A stretch of 20,413 bases of DNA, taken from CAYOLL01 sp964404765 [NCBI: uncultured Gemmatimonadota bacterium]. Its GTDB lineage: Bacteria > 4572-55. The stretch is from contig CAYOLL010000110.1 in the NCBI GenBank assembly GCA_964404765.1, positions 1-20,413 of the forward strand, given 5' to 3'. The position numbers and the translations under genes were made by a program. Of this stretch, positions 13,301-20,413 are shown piece after piece (within the stretch, counting starts at the first letter, position 1; each line of letters begins with the position of its first letter). The notes under the pieces are model-generated. The model ran no database searches. It saw only the letters and a program-made list of their open reading frames with translations, and was not told the origin of the DNA.

Positions 13301-15559
13301 ATGATAAATTATTTAAACGGTGTATTTTTGGGTATCGTTATCTTTATGTTGGTGACCTTAACGTCAGTAAATCCAGCAGTGGCTGAAAAGATAGCTTCGA
13401 TTGAGATAATTGGCCTTGATCGGGTAAGCGAGCGCGTTTTATTATCGGCATTTGGTCTGGAAGTGGGCGATGAAATCAATCCGCAGAAAATTCAAAAAGG
13501 CATCAAAAATCTGTATTCCATTGGTCTTTTTTCAGATATCGCTGCTAAAACGGATCGGCTTGTTGATGGTTATAAGCTAATTCTTGAAGTCAAAGAATCT
13601 CCGCTTGTTGAGAATTTTACATTTAGCGGTCTAAAGAAAATAAAAGATAAGGATCTGCGTGATAAAATTGAATTGCACACGGGGCAGGCTTATTCTAAAT
13701 CAGCAGAAGCAAAAAGTATCACAGGAATGAAATCCATTTTCCATGAAAAAGGTTATTTTTTAGCTGAGATCGAGACCCAGTATGATTCTTTGCCGGACAA
13801 CAAGATTGTAGTCGCTTTTAAAGTGAAAGAAGGTAAGAAAGTTGTCGTAAAAATAATTGATTTTATCGGAAATAACGCGTTGACTTCCAAAGATTTACGC
13901 AAAAAGAGCGATATGAAAACAAAAGAAGACCGATGGTATCGCAGCGGCGACTTTAAGCAGGAAGATTTTGACGAAGATCTAAAGAAAATTGTTACTTACT
14001 ATCGCAAAAAAGGCTATATCGATGCAAAAGTGACGGGGCATACGATCACCTACAGTGACGATAAAGCTTATATGTACATCAATATTGCCGTTGAAGAGGG
14101 CACCCAATACTATGTTGGTTCCGTTAATTGGGAAGGCCATAAGCTCTTTACACGTAAGCAATTGGATCGTGCGCTCGAATATGATGAAGGCGATGTCTAT
14201 AATCAGGAAAAAATGGATAAAACCCTTGAAAGCTTATACGGACTGTATACCGAAGATGGTTATATTTACGCCAATATCATTCCGGATCGTATAACCGACA
14301 GCACTAAGGTCGATATTACCTACCGCATTACGGAAAATAACCCGGCACATGTCTACAAAATTGATATTGCCGGAAATTCACGCACACATGAAAAAGTGAT
14401 CCGACGCGAGTTGGCGATCCGGCCAGGCGATATGTTTCAACGCTCGGCTTTAATTCGTAGTCAGCGCAATATTTTTAACCTTGGTTTTTTTGAAGATGTT
14501 CAGTTACAGAGCAACCGCGCCACTGAAGATGGCGACATCAATCTGACCTTTGATGTAAAAGAAAAAAGTACCGGACAAGTTAGCATGGGCGCCGGTTATA
14601 GTTCACAAGATCGGTTAACCGGTTTTTTGGAGCTGCGCCAACCAAACATGTTTGGACGCGGACAGACCGCCAATGTTCGTTGGGAATTTGGAAAAACCCG
14701 ACAGAATGTTGAGCTGAGTGTTACCGAGCCCTGGTTTATGAATACGCCGACGACTGTCGGATTGGATTTATTTCATACCTCCCGTAATTTGACCGGCGAA
14801 TATTACACCTTACGACGCACAGGCGGCGCACTACGCTTGGGTCGGCCCATTCCTGGTTTTGATTTTGGCCGGGCCTACTGGCAGTATCGCCTTGAAGAAC
14901 GTAACCTTGATTTTGACGATGTCGCCGAAAATGTCTATACCAAAAGTTTTCTTAATCAAGCCGGCAAACGTTTACAAAGCAGTATGACTTTTACAATCAC
15001 ACGTGATAGTCGCGACAATGTTTTTCATGCCACACAAGGTTCGCGCACCAATCTTCGCGCAGAATTTTCCGGCGCATATTTAGGCGGCAAAGTGGACTAC
15101 CAGAAGTATGAAGTAGAATCTGCCTGGTATTTTTCGATCTGGAATCCCTTTGTGCTCATGGTCAAGATGGGTTCAGGTGTTGTAGCCGGGTATTCTGAAG
15201 ACGCAACCGTGCCGATTTACGAGCGCTATTATCCGGGCGGCACCAGCTTTGACGGCGTCATTCGCGGCTATAAAGACCGGGATGTCGTGCCATCCAGTGA
15301 TGGCGCGCGGTCAAAATTGATATTCAACATCGAAAATCAGTTTAAAGTCGTCGAGCAAATTTTTGGTCTTATGTTTTTTGATGCCGGAAATAGTTGGAAT
15401 TCAATTATCGAGGCACGGCCAACTGATCTGAAACGCAGCGTCGGTTTTGGTATTCGTATTGAAACGCCTGTTGGGCCAATTGGTTTTGATTATGGTTATG
15501 GTTTTGATAAAGCTAAGCCGGGTTGGGAACCGCATTTTCAATTTGGAACCGTTTTTTAA
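13301..15559 (+). CDS. bamA: Outer-membrane protein assembly factor BamA
   Basis: BamA is the Omp85-family core of the machine that folds and inserts beta-barrel proteins into the outer membrane. The 752-residue protein has a signal peptide (likely cut after AVA, residue 28), five POTRA domains (roughly 31-98, 100-178, 181-266, 270-345, 349-421) and a 16-strand C-terminal barrel (about 427-752). The family L6 motif appears as IRGYKDR (654-660), preceded by YERYYPGGTSFDG (640-652); the last residue is Phe in FQFGTVF, as needed for Bam recognition. The ATG is the first in frame; the ribosome-binding site is weak (GGACGGGA, about 13 bases away). It opens the plus-strand envelope block and is followed by ompH, as in many diderm genomes. 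Confidence 0.97.
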   Translation: MINYLNGVFLGIVIFMLVTLTSVNPAVAEKIASIEIIGLDRVSERVLLSAFGLEVGDEINPQKIQKGIKNLYSIGLFSDIAAKTDRLVDGYKLILEVKESPLVENFTFSGLKKIKDKDLRDKIELHTGQAYSKSAEAKSITGMKSIFHEKGYFLAEIETQYDSLPDNKIVVAFKVKEGKKVVVKIIDFIGNNALTSKDLRKKSDMKTKEDRWYRSGDFKQEDFDEDLKKIVTYYRKKGYIDAKVTGHTITYSDDKAYMYINIAVEEGTQYYVGSVNWEGHKLFTRKQLDRALEYDEGDVYNQEKMDKTLESLYGLYTEDGYIYANIIPDRITDSTKVDITYRITENNPAHVYKIDIAGNSRTHEKVIRRELAIRPGDMFQRSALIRSQRNIFNLGFFEDVQLQSNRATEDGDINLTFDVKEKSTGQVSMGAGYSSQDRLTGFLELRQPNMFGRGQTANVRWEFGKTRQNVELSVTEPWFMNTPTTVGLDLFHTSRNLTGEYYTLRRTGGALRLGRPIPGFDFGRAYWQYRLEERNLDFDDVAENVYTKSFLNQAGKRLQSSMTFTITRDSRDNVFHATQGSRTNLRAEFSGAYLGGKVDYQKYEVESAWYFSIWNPFVLMVKMGSGVVAGYSEDATVPIYERYYPGGTSFDGVIRGYKDRDVVPSSDGARSKLIFNIENQFKVVEQIFGLMFFDAGNSWNSIIEARPTDLKRSVGFGIRIETPVGPIGFDYGYGFDKAKPGWEPHFQFGTVF

Positions 15560-15564
15560 TTCAT

Positions 15565-15653
15565 TTTAGGCTTTATAGGCGGTTAGACTATTAGACTGTA
15601 GGTTATAGTTATTCAACGGCGATGACTGAAACCTATAGCCTATCCACCTATTT
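15565..15653. repeat. Second-family inverted repeat between bamA and ompH
   Basis: TAGGTTATAG (15599-15608) pairs with CTATAGCCTA (15633-15642) with one wobble; outer arms ATAGGCGG (15575-15582) and CCACCTAT (15644-15651) also pair with one wobble. The left start (TTTAGGCTTT), GTTAGAC and the right end (AGCCTATCC) recur in the gap between lpxA and kdsA. It sits just before the ompH ribosome-binding site and has no T-run directly behind it. Confidence 0.65.
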
Positions 15654-15681
15654 AACACACTACTTTTTTGGAGGAATTGCA

Positions 15682-16329
15682 ATGGATCGTTTCATCAAGA
15701 AGTTATACGTTTTTGTTTTTGGCGCAATGCTGACAATAGCCGCCCTGTCTTCGCAGGCGGCGGCCGCCGATGCCAAGCTGGGCTATCTGGACTCGCAAAA
15801 AGTTTTGCAGGCCTGTAAAGAATACCAGGAGGCCGCCAGTCGTTACGAGCAAAAAATGAATGAATGGCGCACCGAAGCAGGCGACCGCGAAAAAGATGTT
15901 AAAGAACTCAAGGAACAAATTAAGTCTCAAGGTATGATGTGGACCGAGGAACGGCGTAAGGATCAAGAACGTAAAGCGGCTCGTCTGGAAGAGGACTATC
16001 GCCGATTTCTTGATGAAATTTTTGGTGAAAAAGGTAAAGCCGCCCAAATGGAAATGGAGTTAAGCCAACCGATCGTCAAGAAAATCAACGAAATCCTGTT
16101 TAAATATGCGGAAGATAATGGGTATACGATGATTTTTGATGTCGTAGCCGGAAACGTGCTATACGCGAATTCGTCATTGGATTTAACCACCAAAGTTATT
16201 GAATTGATTAATAAGCAATATGATGCCGCGGGTGGTACGTCAACAACGGCGCCAAAAGACAAGCCCGCCCCTAAAGATAAGCCGGCTGCGCCTGTTTCTA
16301 CGCCGGCGACAACCAATCCCAAAGAGTAA
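15682..16329 (+). CDS. ompH: OmpH/Skp-family periplasmic chaperone
   Basis: Skp/OmpH holds unfolded outer-membrane proteins in the periplasm on their way to BamA. The 215-residue product has a signal peptide (hydrophobic 8-22, likely cut in the QAAAAD region near residue 29), the family opening KLGYLDSQKVLQA (32-44), a long charged coiled coil (about 47-125) forming the tentacles, and the closing segment NGYTMIFDVV..NVLYANSSLDLT (146-169). The C-terminus is a low-complexity tail with two PKDKPA repeats (191-202), not part of the usual Skp fold. The start was placed at the ATG seven bases after GGAGG (15670-15674) and not at an upstream ATG (15622), because only the later one puts the signal peptide at the N-terminus. 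Confidence 0.95.
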   Translation: MDRFIKKLYVFVFGAMLTIAALSSQAAAADAKLGYLDSQKVLQACKEYQEAASRYEQKMNEWRTEAGDREKDVKELKEQIKSQGMMWTEERRKDQERKAARLEEDYRRFLDEIFGEKGKAAQMEMELSQPIVKKINEILFKYAEDNGYTMIFDVVAGNVLYANSSLDLTTKVIELINKQYDAAGGTSTTAPKDKPAPKDKPAAPVSTPATTNPKE

Positions 16330-16360
16330 TATTTGGCTTGAAATGTTTGCGAATGTAATC

Positions 16361-16388
16361 CCCTGGGGCATTTGAGTCTGCTCCAGGG
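16361..16388 (+). other. Strong hairpin in the ompH-lpxD gap
   Basis: CCCTGGGGCA (16361-16370) pairs with TGCTCCAGGG (16379-16388) over ten base pairs with one G-T wobble, loop of eight. No T-run follows, so it is not a usual terminator; it may stabilise the upstream mRNA or be a processing site. It ends 27 bases before the lpxD Shine-Dalgarno. Confidence 0.5.
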
Positions 16389-16427
16389 CGGTTGCATTTA
16401 GAAGATCGCCAAAAAAAGGAGACGTTT

Positions 16428-17474
16428 ATGCAGAGGATGACTCTGGCCCAAGTTTCGCATGAAGTCGGCGGGCGAATTATCGGCAACCCACATGTAGAAA
16501 TCCACGGGGTTTCCGGAATTAAGGAAGCCATGCCGTATGAGATATCGTTTGTCGCCAATCGGAAATATCGTCGTTATATGGACACGACGGCCGCCGGCGC
16601 ATTGATTGTAGGGGAAGACATTACCAAAAGCAAGGCCGCCCTGCTTCAGGTGAAAGACCCGATGAGAGCCTACCGCGACGTAGTACTTCTTTTTCATCCC
16701 ATCGCGCCATTGCCGAAAAAAGATATTCATCCGACGGCCGTACTGGGTCGTAATGTCTCCATCGGACAAAACTCAATTGTCGAAGCCCATGCTGTTATTG
16801 AAGATAACGTAGTGATAGGACGCGATAGCCATATCCGCGCCGGTGTGTTTATCGGCAAAGATTCGAAGATCGGCGCTAACTGCGTCATCCACCCCAACGT
16901 CACAATCTATCATACAACAACAATCGGCAACAATGCTATTATTCATGCCGGCGCAGTGATCGGCAGTGATGGATTCGGCTACGCGCTTGTGGATGGACAG
17001 CATACCAAGATTCTGCAAGTCGGCGTTGTCATTATTGAAGATGATGTTGAAATCGGCGCAAATACCACGGTTGACCGGGCCGCTCTGAATAAAACCTTCA
17101 TCGGCAAAGGCACAAAGATCGATAATCTCGTGCAAATCGCCCACAATGTCGTAATCGGCCGCCATACTGTTATCGCCGCGCAGGCCGGTATTGCCGGCAG
17201 TACGGAGATAGGCAGCTACGTCGCTATCGGCGGTCAGGGCGGCATTGGCGGGCACATAACGGTTGGCGACAAGTCCAAGGTTGCCGGTCAGGCCGGCGTT
17301 ACCAAAGACGTTCAACCATCGACAATCGTTTCCGGTTATCCCGCCCGTGAGCATCGCTCTGTTCTGGAAAAAGAGGCGGCTTTAGAGGACTTGCCCAAGA
17401 TACTGAAAGAGTTTAAAGCATTAAAATTACGCGTCGCCGAACTGGAAAATCGTGAAAAGGAATCGCAGGGTTAA
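16428..17474 (+). CDS. lpxD: UDP-3-O-(3-hydroxyacyl)glucosamine N-acyltransferase
   Basis: LpxD adds the second 3-hydroxyacyl chain, from acyl-ACP, to the 2-amino group in lipid A synthesis (third step), in the cytoplasm. The 348-residue protein has the N-terminal uridine-binding domain (about 1-97), a left-handed beta-helix of hexapeptide repeats (about 98-305, e.g. [20 protein letters not shown], 112-131), and a C-terminal helical extension (about 310-348). The catalytic His lies in QIAHNVVIG (H239, same number as in E. coli), and GSDGFGYA (179-186) is the family motif. The start is fixed by AAGGAG (16416-16421) six bases before the ATG; the longer frame starting at 16392 has no support. 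It ends four bases before lpxC-fabZ. Confidence 0.97.
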   Translation: MQRMTLAQVSHEVGGRIIGNPHVEIHGVSGIKEAMPYEISFVANRKYRRYMDTTAAGALIVGEDITKSKAALLQVKDPMRAYRDVVLLFHPIAPLPKKDIHPTAVLGRNVSIGQNSIVEAHAVIEDNVVIGRDSHIRAGVFIGKDSKIGANCVIHPNVTIYHTTTIGNNAIIHAGAVIGSDGFGYALVDGQHTKILQVGVVIIEDDVEIGANTTVDRAALNKTFIGKGTKIDNLVQIAHNVVIGRHTVIAAQAGIAGSTEIGSYVAIGGQGGIGGHITVGDKSKVAGQAGVTKDVQPSTIVSGYPAREHRSVLEKEAALEDLPKILKEFKALKLRVAELENREKESQG

Positions 17475-17478
17475 CCGG

Positions 17479-18777
17479 ATGAGTTCTAAAAATCAATGTA
17501 CAATCGGTGATTTGATCTCCTGTTCCGGGATCGGGCTACATACGGGCAACAAAACTGCCGTCACCTTCAAACCGGCGCCGGTGGATACGGGAATACGATT
17601 TATTAGGGTTGATCTGGAAGGGTCGCCTTCGATTTTAGCCGATGTTGATTTTGTCCTTGAGGTATCGCAAAAAACGACAATCGGTACCGCAGAGTTTAAA
17701 ATTCATACGGTTGAACATGTTCTCGCTGCAATTGCCGGACTTGGAATTGACAACCTTTATGTCGAATTGGACAGTGATGAGCTACCAGCCGCCGATGGCA
17801 GCGCCCGTCCGTTTCTGGAGCAGTTTAAAGCCGCTCAAATTGTCGAGCAAGCCAAGTCTAAAGCAACTTATGTCATAGATACGCCCTTAAGCTACACCGA
17901 TGGCGATAAGATTATCTTTGCCACACCCTACGACGGATTTAAGATCAGCTACACCATTGATTTTCCAAATCCTTTGGTTGGAGTGCGTTTTATCTCGTTA
18001 GATATTGATCCGACGGTGTTTGAACAGGAAATTGCGGCTGCGCGAACATTTGCGCTGATAAATGAAGTTGAGCTTTTACGCAGCCGGGGATTAATTAAAG
18101 GCGGCAGTCTGGAAAACGCCGTAGTCGTTGGCGACGGCAAAATTTTGAATTCGGAGCCCTTGCGATTCCCGGACGAGTTTGTTCGCCATAAAGTCCTTGA
18201 CTTAATAGGCGACTTAGCGCTCCTTGGTCGTCCGATCAAGGGGCACATTTATGCCAGCAAAGGCGGTCATTCGACGCATGTTGGTCTGGCCAAATGCTTG
18301 CGTGAGCATTTCAATGTAAAGTCAAAACCCCCGGTTCATTGGGACATCAGCGCGATTCGGGGAATATTGCCGCATCGCTATCCGTTTTTACTGGTCGACC
18401 GGGTTTTGCATGTTGAACCGGGCAAGCGGATTGTGGCCATCAAAAATGTCACCATCAACGAGCCTTTTTTTGTCGGGCATTTTCCAAACCGGCCGGTTAT
18501 GCCGGGTGTTTTGCAATTAGAGGCAATGGCCCAGGTCGGCGCCCTGTTAATGCTGGATATGATCGACCGTCCGGAAGATAAATTGATCTATTTAACCGGG
18601 CTTGATAATGTCCGCTTTCGGAAGCCGGTTGTTCCGGGTGATCAAATTCGGTTTGAACTGGAAACGATTCGCATCCGCTCACGATTTACAAAAATGCTGG
18701 GCCGCGGCTATGTTGATAATGACGTCGTGGTCGAAGCCGAATTGTCAGCTGCACTATTAGATCACGCGCTTAAATAG
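17479..18777 (+). CDS. lpxC-fabZ: Bifunctional UDP-3-O-acyl-N-acetylglucosamine deacetylase / 3-hydroxyacyl-ACP dehydratase
   Basis: One 432-residue chain joins LpxC (about 1-280), the zinc deacetylase that commits the cell to lipid A synthesis, to FabZ (about 286-432), the dehydratase of fatty acid elongation. LpxC motifs: HTVEHVLAA (76-84, with catalytic E79 and zinc ligand H80), RHKVLDLIGD (236-245, zinc ligands H237 and D241) and GGHSTHVG (262-269, catalytic H264). FabZ motifs: LPHRYPFLLVDRV (297-309), GHFPNRPVMPG (333-343, catalytic H334) and LQLEAMAQ (345-352, catalytic E348). The fusion is known in Bacteroidota and related FCB lineages. Both active sites look complete, so two enzymes competing for 3-hydroxyacyl-ACP are made in equal number. 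The ATG follows the lpxD stop after four bases; a GTG 27 bases earlier is possible but would overlap lpxD. Confidence 0.97.
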   Translation: MSSKNQCTIGDLISCSGIGLHTGNKTAVTFKPAPVDTGIRFIRVDLEGSPSILADVDFVLEVSQKTTIGTAEFKIHTVEHVLAAIAGLGIDNLYVELDSDELPAADGSARPFLEQFKAAQIVEQAKSKATYVIDTPLSYTDGDKIIFATPYDGFKISYTIDFPNPLVGVRFISLDIDPTVFEQEIAAARTFALINEVELLRSRGLIKGGSLENAVVVGDGKILNSEPLRFPDEFVRHKVLDLIGDLALLGRPIKGHIYASKGGHSTHVGLAKCLREHFNVKSKPPVHWDISAIRGILPHRYPFLLVDRVLHVEPGKRIVAIKNVTINEPFFVGHFPNRPVMPGVLQLEAMAQVGALLMLDMIDRPEDKLIYLTGLDNVRFRKPVVPGDQIRFELETIRIRSRFTKMLGRGYVDNDVVVEAELSAALLDHALK

Positions 18778-18789
18778 ATTGGAAAAAAT

Positions 18790-19572
18790 ATGATTCATCC
18801 GACGGCTCTTATTGATTCGCAGGCACAATTGGGCGAAAACGTTAGCGTTGGGCCCTATACCTTGATCCAAGGTCCGGTAAAGATTGGCAGCGGAACCGTT
18901 ATTGCCTCTTGCGTACGTATTGAGGGGAACACGGAAATTGGCGAACATTGCCGGATATTTCACGGCGCAGCCATCGGCGGAGTTCCACAGGATTTGCGCT
19001 ATAAAGGCGAAAAAACTTTTCTGAAAATTGGCTCTAATAATACCATCCGTGAATTTGTGACCATTAATTTGGCCACCCTCTGTAATAACGGTCAGGACGA
19101 TACGACACTGCTCGGAAGCAATAATTTATTGATGGCCTATGTCCATATTGCCCATAATTGCAAAATCGGTAATAATGTAATTATGTCCAATGCCGTCAAT
19201 CTGGCCGGGCATATTGTTGTCGAAGACTTTGCTATTATTGGCGGAATGACCCCGGTCCATCAATTTGTGCATATCGGCTGCCATTGCATGGTTGGAGGCG
19301 CTTCGCGGGTGACCAAAGATGTTGTGCCATATACAAAAGTAGCCGGTAGTCCCATGGTTCCGGCCGGATTAAATACAAAAGGATTGCATAGGCGAGGCTT
19401 CACACCAGAAAGAATCAGACAGATTAAAGAAGCTTATCGAATCCTGTACCGACGATCAGATTTAAATGTCAGTATGGCTGTTGCAGAATTGAAAAAAATT
19501 GAAAATCGTTCGCCGGAAGTCAATCATATTCTTGAGTTTATCGAGAATAGCGAACGGGGCATTTGCAAGTAA
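18790..19572 (+). CDS. lpxA: UDP-N-acetylglucosamine O-acyltransferase
   Basis: LpxA starts lipid A synthesis by moving a 3-hydroxyacyl chain from acyl-ACP to the 3-OH of UDP-GlcNAc. The 260-residue protein starts MIHPTALIDSQAQLG and is a left-handed beta-helix (about 1-190) with a helical C-terminal domain (about 195-260). NLLMAYVHIAHNC (112-124) carries the catalytic His (H122, E. coli H125) and its neighbour H119; GGMTPVHQFVHIG (151-163) and RRGF (201-204) are family motifs. The usual V-T-I-N/H-R-G-T segment reads VTINLATLCNN (90-100), an uncommon change near the active-site cleft. The gene follows lpxC-fabZ by 12 bases with a weak ribosome-binding site (GGA). Confidence 0.96.
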   Translation: MIHPTALIDSQAQLGENVSVGPYTLIQGPVKIGSGTVIASCVRIEGNTEIGEHCRIFHGAAIGGVPQDLRYKGEKTFLKIGSNNTIREFVTINLATLCNNGQDDTTLLGSNNLLMAYVHIAHNCKIGNNVIMSNAVNLAGHIVVEDFAIIGGMTPVHQFVHIGCHCMVGGASRVTKDVVPYTKVAGSPMVPAGLNTKGLHRRGFTPERIRQIKEAYRILYRRSDLNVSMAVAELKKIENRSPEVNHILEFIENSERGICK

Positions 19573-19585
19573 ATTTACCATTCCG

Positions 19586-19701
19586 TTTAGGCTTTTAGAT
19601 AGTTAGACCGTAGGCTGTAGGACTTAACCCATAGCCGAAGCAACAAACTTCAGTTTGCAAGCCTTTTGACCGAAAAGTCTACAGCCTATCCGTCTGTTTT
19701 T
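19586..19701. repeat. Second-family inverted repeat between lpxA and kdsA
   Basis: TAGGCTGTAG (19611-19620) and CTACAGCCTA (19679-19688) are perfect reverse complements; the pairing continues outward as AGACCG against CCGTCT with a small bulge. The 58-base loop contains another hairpin, CAAACT-tc-AGTTTG (19644-19657). The left (TTTAGGCTTT, GTTAGAC) and right (AGCCTATCC) ends match the element between bamA and ompH. The right arm runs into five T (19697-19701), so it may also weaken or stop transcription before kdsA. Confidence 0.7.
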
Positions 19702-19724
19702 ATACTTCTGAGTCGAGGTGTATC

Positions 19725-20413
19725 ATGCCAATTTCCGTCCAAATTACCCCGCAAATTTACATTGGCAATCATCAACCATTAGCGATTATTGCCGGGCCTT
19801 GCGTCGTTGAAAATGAAGCCATGATTATGCAAACCGCCACGCATCTGCGCGAAATATCCACACGTATCGGCGTTCCGTTTATCTTCAAATCCTCCTACAA
19901 AAAAGCCAACCGCAACAGCATTGATTCCTTTTCAACCATCGGTATTGAAGCCGCGCTGAACATTCTGGCCAAAGTCCGGCGCGAACTGGAATTGCCGATC
20001 CTGACCGATATTCACGCCCCGGAAGAAGCGGCCATGGCCGCGGAAGTCGCCGACGTATTGCAAATTCCCGCCTTCTTATGCCGTCAGACCGATTTGCTGA
20101 TTGCCGCGGCCAAAACCGGTAAAGCCGTCAATATCAAAAAGGGTCAGTTTATGGCCCCGGAAGACATGGCCGAAGCCGCCAAAAAAGTGACCGCTTCCGG
20201 CAATCGTAACGTCTTTCTGACCGAGCGCGGCGCAACCTTTGGCTACCACAATCTGGTTGTGGACATGCGCGGTTTAATTGTAATGCGCGAATCGGGCTTC
20301 CCAATCGTATTTGATGCCACCCACAGTACGCAATTGCCGGGCGGCGCGGGCAAAACTTCCGGCGGACAACCCCGCTTTGCCGTCCCACTGGCCAAGGCTG
20401 CCATTGCCACCGG
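19725..20413 (+). CDS. kdsA: 3-deoxy-8-phosphooctulonate (Kdo-8-phosphate) synthase, 3' end beyond window
   Basis: KdsA condenses phosphoenolpyruvate with D-arabinose 5-phosphate to Kdo-8-phosphate, the sugar of the inner LPS core. 229 complete codons are inside the window; the family usually has about 270-285 residues, so about 40-55 are missing. Visible: IIAGPCVVEN (21-30), FKSSYKKANRNS (54-65, PEP binding), LTDIHAPEEA (93-102), QIPAFLCRQTDLL (113-125), NIKKGQFMAPEDM (136-148), ERGATFGYHNLVVDMR (167-182) and DATHSTQLPGG (197-207). Position 26 is Cys (GPC) and not Asn, and H200 is present, which marks the metal-dependent class. The start follows GAGG (19715-19718) by six bases. An inverted repeat separates it from lpxA, so it may be transcribed partly on its own. 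Confidence 0.96.
   Translation, partial: MPISVQITPQIYIGNHQPLAIIAGPCVVENEAMIMQTATHLREISTRIGVPFIFKSSYKKANRNSIDSFSTIGIEAALNILAKVRRELELPILTDIHAPEEAAMAAEVADVLQIPAFLCRQTDLLIAAAKTGKAVNIKKGQFMAPEDMAEAAKKVTASGNRNVFLTERGATFGYHNLVVDMRGLIVMRESGFPIVFDATHSTQLPGGAGKTSGGQPRFAVPLAKAAIAT

Noticed and set aside
16243-16315. Tandem repeat in the 3' end of ompH as a recombination site
   Set aside because: It only encodes the two PKDKPA repeats of the protein tail, and the two copies have diverged in codon use.

Overview
The window is 20.4 kb of bacterial chromosome from a Gram-negative (diderm) organism, shown by a lipid A/Kdo gene block and BamA. The fused LpxC-FabZ protein, and a secreted double-propeller protein ending in a YPNP/FlgD-like C-terminal domain, point to the FCB superphylum (Bacteroidota, Calditrichota, Ignavibacteria, KSB1 and relatives). 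This is inference; no marker here fixes the phylum. No phage, transposase, CRISPR, rRNA or tRNA gene was found.

Layout. Everything from 541 to 12378 that is coding lies on the minus strand. Read in the direction of transcription: a zincin-fold protein with a damaged zinc motif (12378-11602); a 402-base gap full of palindromic repeats; a secreted two-component-regulator-type propeller protein (11199-8926); a HIT-family nucleotide hydrolase/phosphorylase and a prepilin peptidase joined by a TAATG overlap (8905-7605); a second palindromic-repeat patch; a six-helix membrane protein (7444-6824); gmk, rpoZ and coaBC in close succession (6803-4755); and a 1318-residue protein built like soluble adenylyl cyclase (4497-541). 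From 541 to 0 no gene is convincing. The plus strand carries an envelope-biogenesis block, bamA, ompH/skp, lpxD, lpxC-fabZ, lpxA and the start of kdsA (13301 to the window end). The two gene sets diverge from a 922-base intergenic region that carries a strong intrinsic terminator and a probable small RNA or attenuator.

How the genes work together. The plus-strand block makes and inserts the outer membrane: LpxA, LpxC and LpxD perform the first acylation, deacetylation and second acylation of lipid A; FabZ dehydrates 3-hydroxyacyl-ACP and so competes for the same acyl donor; KdsA makes Kdo-8-phosphate; BamA and OmpH/Skp fold and escort outer-membrane proteins. The gmk-rpoZ-coaBC set is a housekeeping group (GDP supply, RNA polymerase omega, coenzyme A).

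Most unusual content: the soluble-adenylyl-cyclase-like protein with changed ligand residues, the zincin homologue with HELGR in place of HExxH, two families of intergenic palindromic repeats, and a terminator at 12829-12862 whose 5' arm can alternatively pair with an upstream segment.
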